Shown: in pieces, positions 60,401-64,000 of the stretch
How positions within the stretch are numbered: position 1 is the first letter of the stretch
Layout of the letters: every line of letters begins with the position of its first letter
Source of the DNA: Cyanoderma ruficeps
Lineage: Eukaryota; Chordata; Aves; Passeriformes; Timaliidae
Length of the DNA: 64,000 bases
Direction of reading: 5' to 3'
Assembly: GCA_008694505.1 (NCBI GenBank)
Contig: VZDJ01007753.1
Location: 27,120,501-27,184,500, forward strand
Program-made: the position numbers and the translations under genes
Notes under the pieces: generated by a model
The model's database searches: none
The model's input: only the letters and a program-made list of their open reading frames with translations
What the model was told of the DNA's origin: nothing

Positions 60401-61589
60401 AACTTCTGGGGTTGGGGTTTTAGTATCACTTTGTTGGATGGGGAATGACTCCAGCATGTGTTCACACAGAGAACTCCTACATTATAAACTATGAGGGGCC
60501 CTGGAGGTGATCAGTGCTAAGCCTTCCAGCATACTGCTACCTTGTTCCTGTTGGAAAAGACTCACCGCTAGAGTGACACAAACACGTCAATTTTTAAGAG
60601 ATACAAGCTGCACTGAGTGTCTGCACAGGAATTTAAAAAACATATGCACTTAAGCATGATGTTCCATTTCTTTTCCTTCCCATAACACTGTGCCACATTA
60701 ATCTTCTCTCAAATAATGAATGAGTGAAGTATAGCATTTCCAGGAGCATTTAACATGCATTTGTTGGAAAAGCAGCACTGCCTTCTTCTCCCACTTATTT
60801 CTACCAATATAACCCCCACTAGTGCAGAGGGCTTGTCACAGGCCAAAGGCATATGAGAGGCCATTTGTTCAAATGCTGGCAAAGAGTACTGGCATTGTAC
60901 ACGTCAACTCCTGCTTTACCAAGGGTGGGCAGGGAGCAGCCAGAGCCCGAGTCTGTTTGTTGTGAGGCCTCAGAGATGAGATGGGGCAGGGTCTGCTCTT
61001 TTCACTAGAGTCCCCACCCAGAATTCCTGGAGAGTACAAAGCAGCCCCTTAAAAATGCTGCCATCATTATTCCAGCCTGCAGCGAACCCTGGAAGTTGCT
61101 CAGCTGAAGTTACCAGTCACATTTTCTATTACTGTCTTCCAGTAATAGTGAAAACTTGCAGGCTGCAACCACACTCAGGCACAGCTCCTGCTGCACCACA
61201 GGCTGGTCCTGGCACTGGCAGCAGGGAGAGAAAAGACAGCTGAGAAGAGATAAAAGACAGGAGAAACCTACGAAAGAGAGGAGGATACAGATGGTGAGGT
61301 AGGAAAGAATCTGGATTTGGGTTTTTTTCAAGCTTCCTCCACTGTGGAGTTTTCCCAAGAACGGGTCATTAGCCTCTTCCAGTATTGCTTACTGTGAAAA
61401 AAAGGCATATGGAAAATGACACACCTTTGAGACTCAGGCTGCTCTCACTAGGCATTTGGTGGTTTTTTGAAAACAAACTCTCAAGTAAAGATATTTGCAA
61501 CGTTTCCTGTCTGCAAAGTGAATCTATCATTCTTATAGCTTGACATTTTTTTGTGCTACTACAGTGAATCCAGAGTCTTTTTTTTTCAT

Positions 61590-61640
61590 CTTTTACTACT
61601 ACAGAGTACTTCTTTTACTACTACTACTCTTTACTACTCT
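61590..61640 (+). repeat. TAC/ACT trinucleotide microsatellite, interrupted
   Basis: TTTTACTACTACAGAGTACT is followed by TTTTACTACTACTACTCTTT and TACTACTCTT. It is a short interrupted (TAC)n array. Confidence 0.85.
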
Positions 61641-64000
61641 TGATGGCTTCGAATTTCAGATAGCTCATTCTGCAGAAACCAGGGTACTGCATGGGAAGTT
61701 ATGCTACTGGGAAATGGCAGAGCTGCTTTCCATGTGTGACAGGAACTCCTGGTGATTATAAGCACTGCAGATGTGCATCTCCTTCATTGATGTTTTCTAA
61801 TTCAGGCCTAGAAAAGTGAAATTTTGTGATTTACAAGTTGTTCATGGCCACAGTGTACGCTGCTGTAGCTGGGGTTGGGACCCCTTTCAGGCCATACAGA
61901 GCTGAGTTTCACAGGCAGTCACAGCACACACCAGCTGTGCAGCCCCAGAGCTGTGTGGGACAGTGAGCAGCTCGGGCTGGCAGCTTGTGGCAGCCACCGT
62001 GACATCTCCAGCAGCTGCCACAGGGCTGCCCTGCACGCAGGCCCAAAAATCTGGGTGCCAGATTCTCCCCTCTCCCTTCCTCCCAACACCAGAGGCCACC
62101 TAAGAACAAGGGCAGTGTAAGAACTGCAGGCACTAGGAAACCATTTTTTATGCATTTTCAACACTGTACTATGGTTAATCTGTGCTTCCTTTTCAATGCT
62201 GTCAGGTGAAGGAAAGAGCCAGAAAGTATCTCAGAGAGTACTGGTATTATCTTTGCCTTTCAGGTCTTTTAAATTAGGTCACTTTACAAAGACAAGCTCC
62301 GCTGTTTAACATTTTTTATGTGACAATCTCAAAGTAATTGATATTCAATTAATTCACAACCTTGCTCTGATTTTGGATTTGTTGTTCTCATTTTCACTGC
62401 AGACACTAAGGAAGAGAAAAGTTCAATCACTGGCCAAATACCATGCAATTCAGCAGTAGCAGAACTAAGAACAAGTACTCAACATGCTGAATATACTCTG
62501 GCACCTTCCTCAAGCTGAACAAGCAGAACTTGAGCTGAGGCAACACACACTCTTGGGAGGATTTCAGCTGACCTCTCAGGTCTTCTGAGCATGCACAGGG
62601 AAGATTGATTTGTCCCCTTTCACACGAGGTTTTGCAAACCACATCACACTTTACCTTTCCTATCCTTGTGTGTGGGAAGGTACAGCTAGAAAAGAGACAA
62701 TTACTACCTTCTTTCATACACTAGTTGTTTCTAGTCTTCAGTAAGTGAGTTAGGCAGCTCATAACATCCTTAAAAATGACCCTATGATCTCTGGCCCCAT
62801 GAAGTCAAGTTAGGAAGAGGCTTCTAAAAGGACAGAGGAGTTACATCTCTTAATGTCAGTTTAATAAAACCAAACTGAATTACTACCACCTCTTCTCAGT
62901 GAATGTGTCAATGTAAGGGTTTTAACCAAGGACCCATCAAGGGTAAGAGAAAAACACATGCTTCAGCAGCTTGAACTCACCTCTTGAGTTTCTCCTGATG
63001 TCTAAAAAAGTCAGGGGGAGCTTCCCTTTTGCACCCTCTGTTGCATATGAGCTCCAGATGCGTGCATGCTATTTTCAGAGTGAGAGGATACAGATGTCAT
63101 TAAATATGCTGGTGATCTGCTCCAGTCTATTGAAATTTTTTAATCTGAGATCAACACCCAAAAAAAGTATTTGAAGACTCAGCATGAAGAGGGGAAACCA
63201 CTGCAATAAAAGTTGTAGTTCCCATATTACCAAAACAAGGTGCAGGGCACAGATCATACCCAGTATCATGAGCCCTAAGTCCTGACAATTGATTCAGGAG
63301 ATCTTGCAGGACCTCTGGAAAAAGTAGAAAACATTTCAACATGGTGTTTTCTTCTTACATGGTAGTAGGGTTATGAAGTAGCTTTTTATGACCCATTCAG
63401 TTTTCCTTTTATAGCAGCCTATTTATACACTGCAATTCAGTCACAGCTCCCACTGTACTGATTACTACAGTGCTCATTTCCTCATTCTGAACTATGCATG
63501 CATTTCTTTTCTTCAATTTTATTCTTTCCTTATTAGATCTATTAGTCTTGCATTACCTCTCCACCCTGTTGCTTAGCCTCTCCTAGGCTTCTTTTCTAGG
63601 GGCACTAGTCTCACTGACAAGTTACTTATTAACCAATAACATAAATGTTTTAAGAAAAGCTTTCCATCTTTTTTTCATTTTTAAATGCATGAAGAATAGA
63701 TTCAACATAGCATTTGAGCAGCGGTTCAATATCACTCAAAACATCACTTCCACTCTGAACAGGCCATGAAAGTAAGACTTCTTAAAACTCACTATCCTTT
63801 CTACAGTCCCATTTATTTTCTGTGCTGGTGAGTGCCTAAAGGCCACTGGTCCTTTTTGCTTATAGCATGTATTATGAAAGTCACTGACCTGTACATCATT
63901 TCAAGACTGAAATTCAATTTAATGTTCTCCCATTTACACTAGACATAAGTTGTGCAGCAAACTTTTAAACAATGCTTCTAAATTCACAACACACTTAGTC

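Larger units (their letters stand above)
52581..64000. other. intergenic DNA, distal part
   Basis: Contains the short CR1 relic near 53430, simple repeats and no supported exon. The octamer-like CACAGAATCACAG at about 58743 could be the tail of another old CR1, but no body was recognised. No SRP54 exon was found. Confidence 0.65.

Overview
The window is nuclear DNA from a sauropsid, most probably a bird. Its recognisable dispersed repeats are CR1 LINE fragments plus one retroviral-type LTR, and I saw no Alu, L1 or other mammalian SINE signature. The species cannot be named from this window. The only protein-coding gene I can support is the 5' part of BAZ1A (ACF1), the large non-catalytic subunit of the ACF and CHRAC chromatin remodellers. 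It lies on the minus strand: the start codon is at 31660-31662 and the tenth coding exon runs off the left edge.

Layout: 1-31662 holds ten coding exons with GT-AG introns and a continuous reading frame of about 442 codons. They encode the WAC domain (exons 1-2), an acidic stretch resembling a SUMO-interacting motif (exon 3), the conserved middle region with an AT-hook-like RGRPPKR motif (exons 4-6), a lineage-variable linker (exon 7), a highly charged Lys/Glu helix (exons 8-9) and the start of the DDT domain (exon 10). The introns carry CR1 fragments at about 0.97-1.68, 10.19-10.50 and 17.87-19.72 kb, a probable solo LTR at 9.2-9.8 kb, a 440-bp minisatellite built from the palindrome TGACACATGTCA at 20.1-20.5 kb, and a small GC-rich patch at 15.9-16.06 kb. 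A large CpG island (about 30.64-33.13 kb) covers coding exon 1 and the presumed promoter. Sequence features suggest a non-coding first exon upstream of the ATG exon and possibly divergent transcription.

From 33.2 to 64 kb I found no convincing exon on either strand. This is AT-rich intergenic sequence upstream of BAZ1A with scattered oddities: a GC-rich block ending in a strong TATA box (40.1-40.8 kb), a G-run/T-run tract with G-quadruplex potential (42.5 kb), a perfect 18-bp inverted repeat with a 6-base loop (52.54 kb), several short tandem duplications, and one CR1 relic (53.4 kb). In mammals the next gene in this direction is SRP54, by recollection of human synteny; I saw no SRP54 exon here.

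I found no previously undescribed gene system. The observations most worth checking are the perfect hairpin, the E-box-like minisatellite in intron 2, the promoter architecture, and the CR1 copy that preserves an ORF1 esterase region but has lost part of its endonuclease. Ns at 19983, 30579-30586 and 46026 mark assembly uncertainty.
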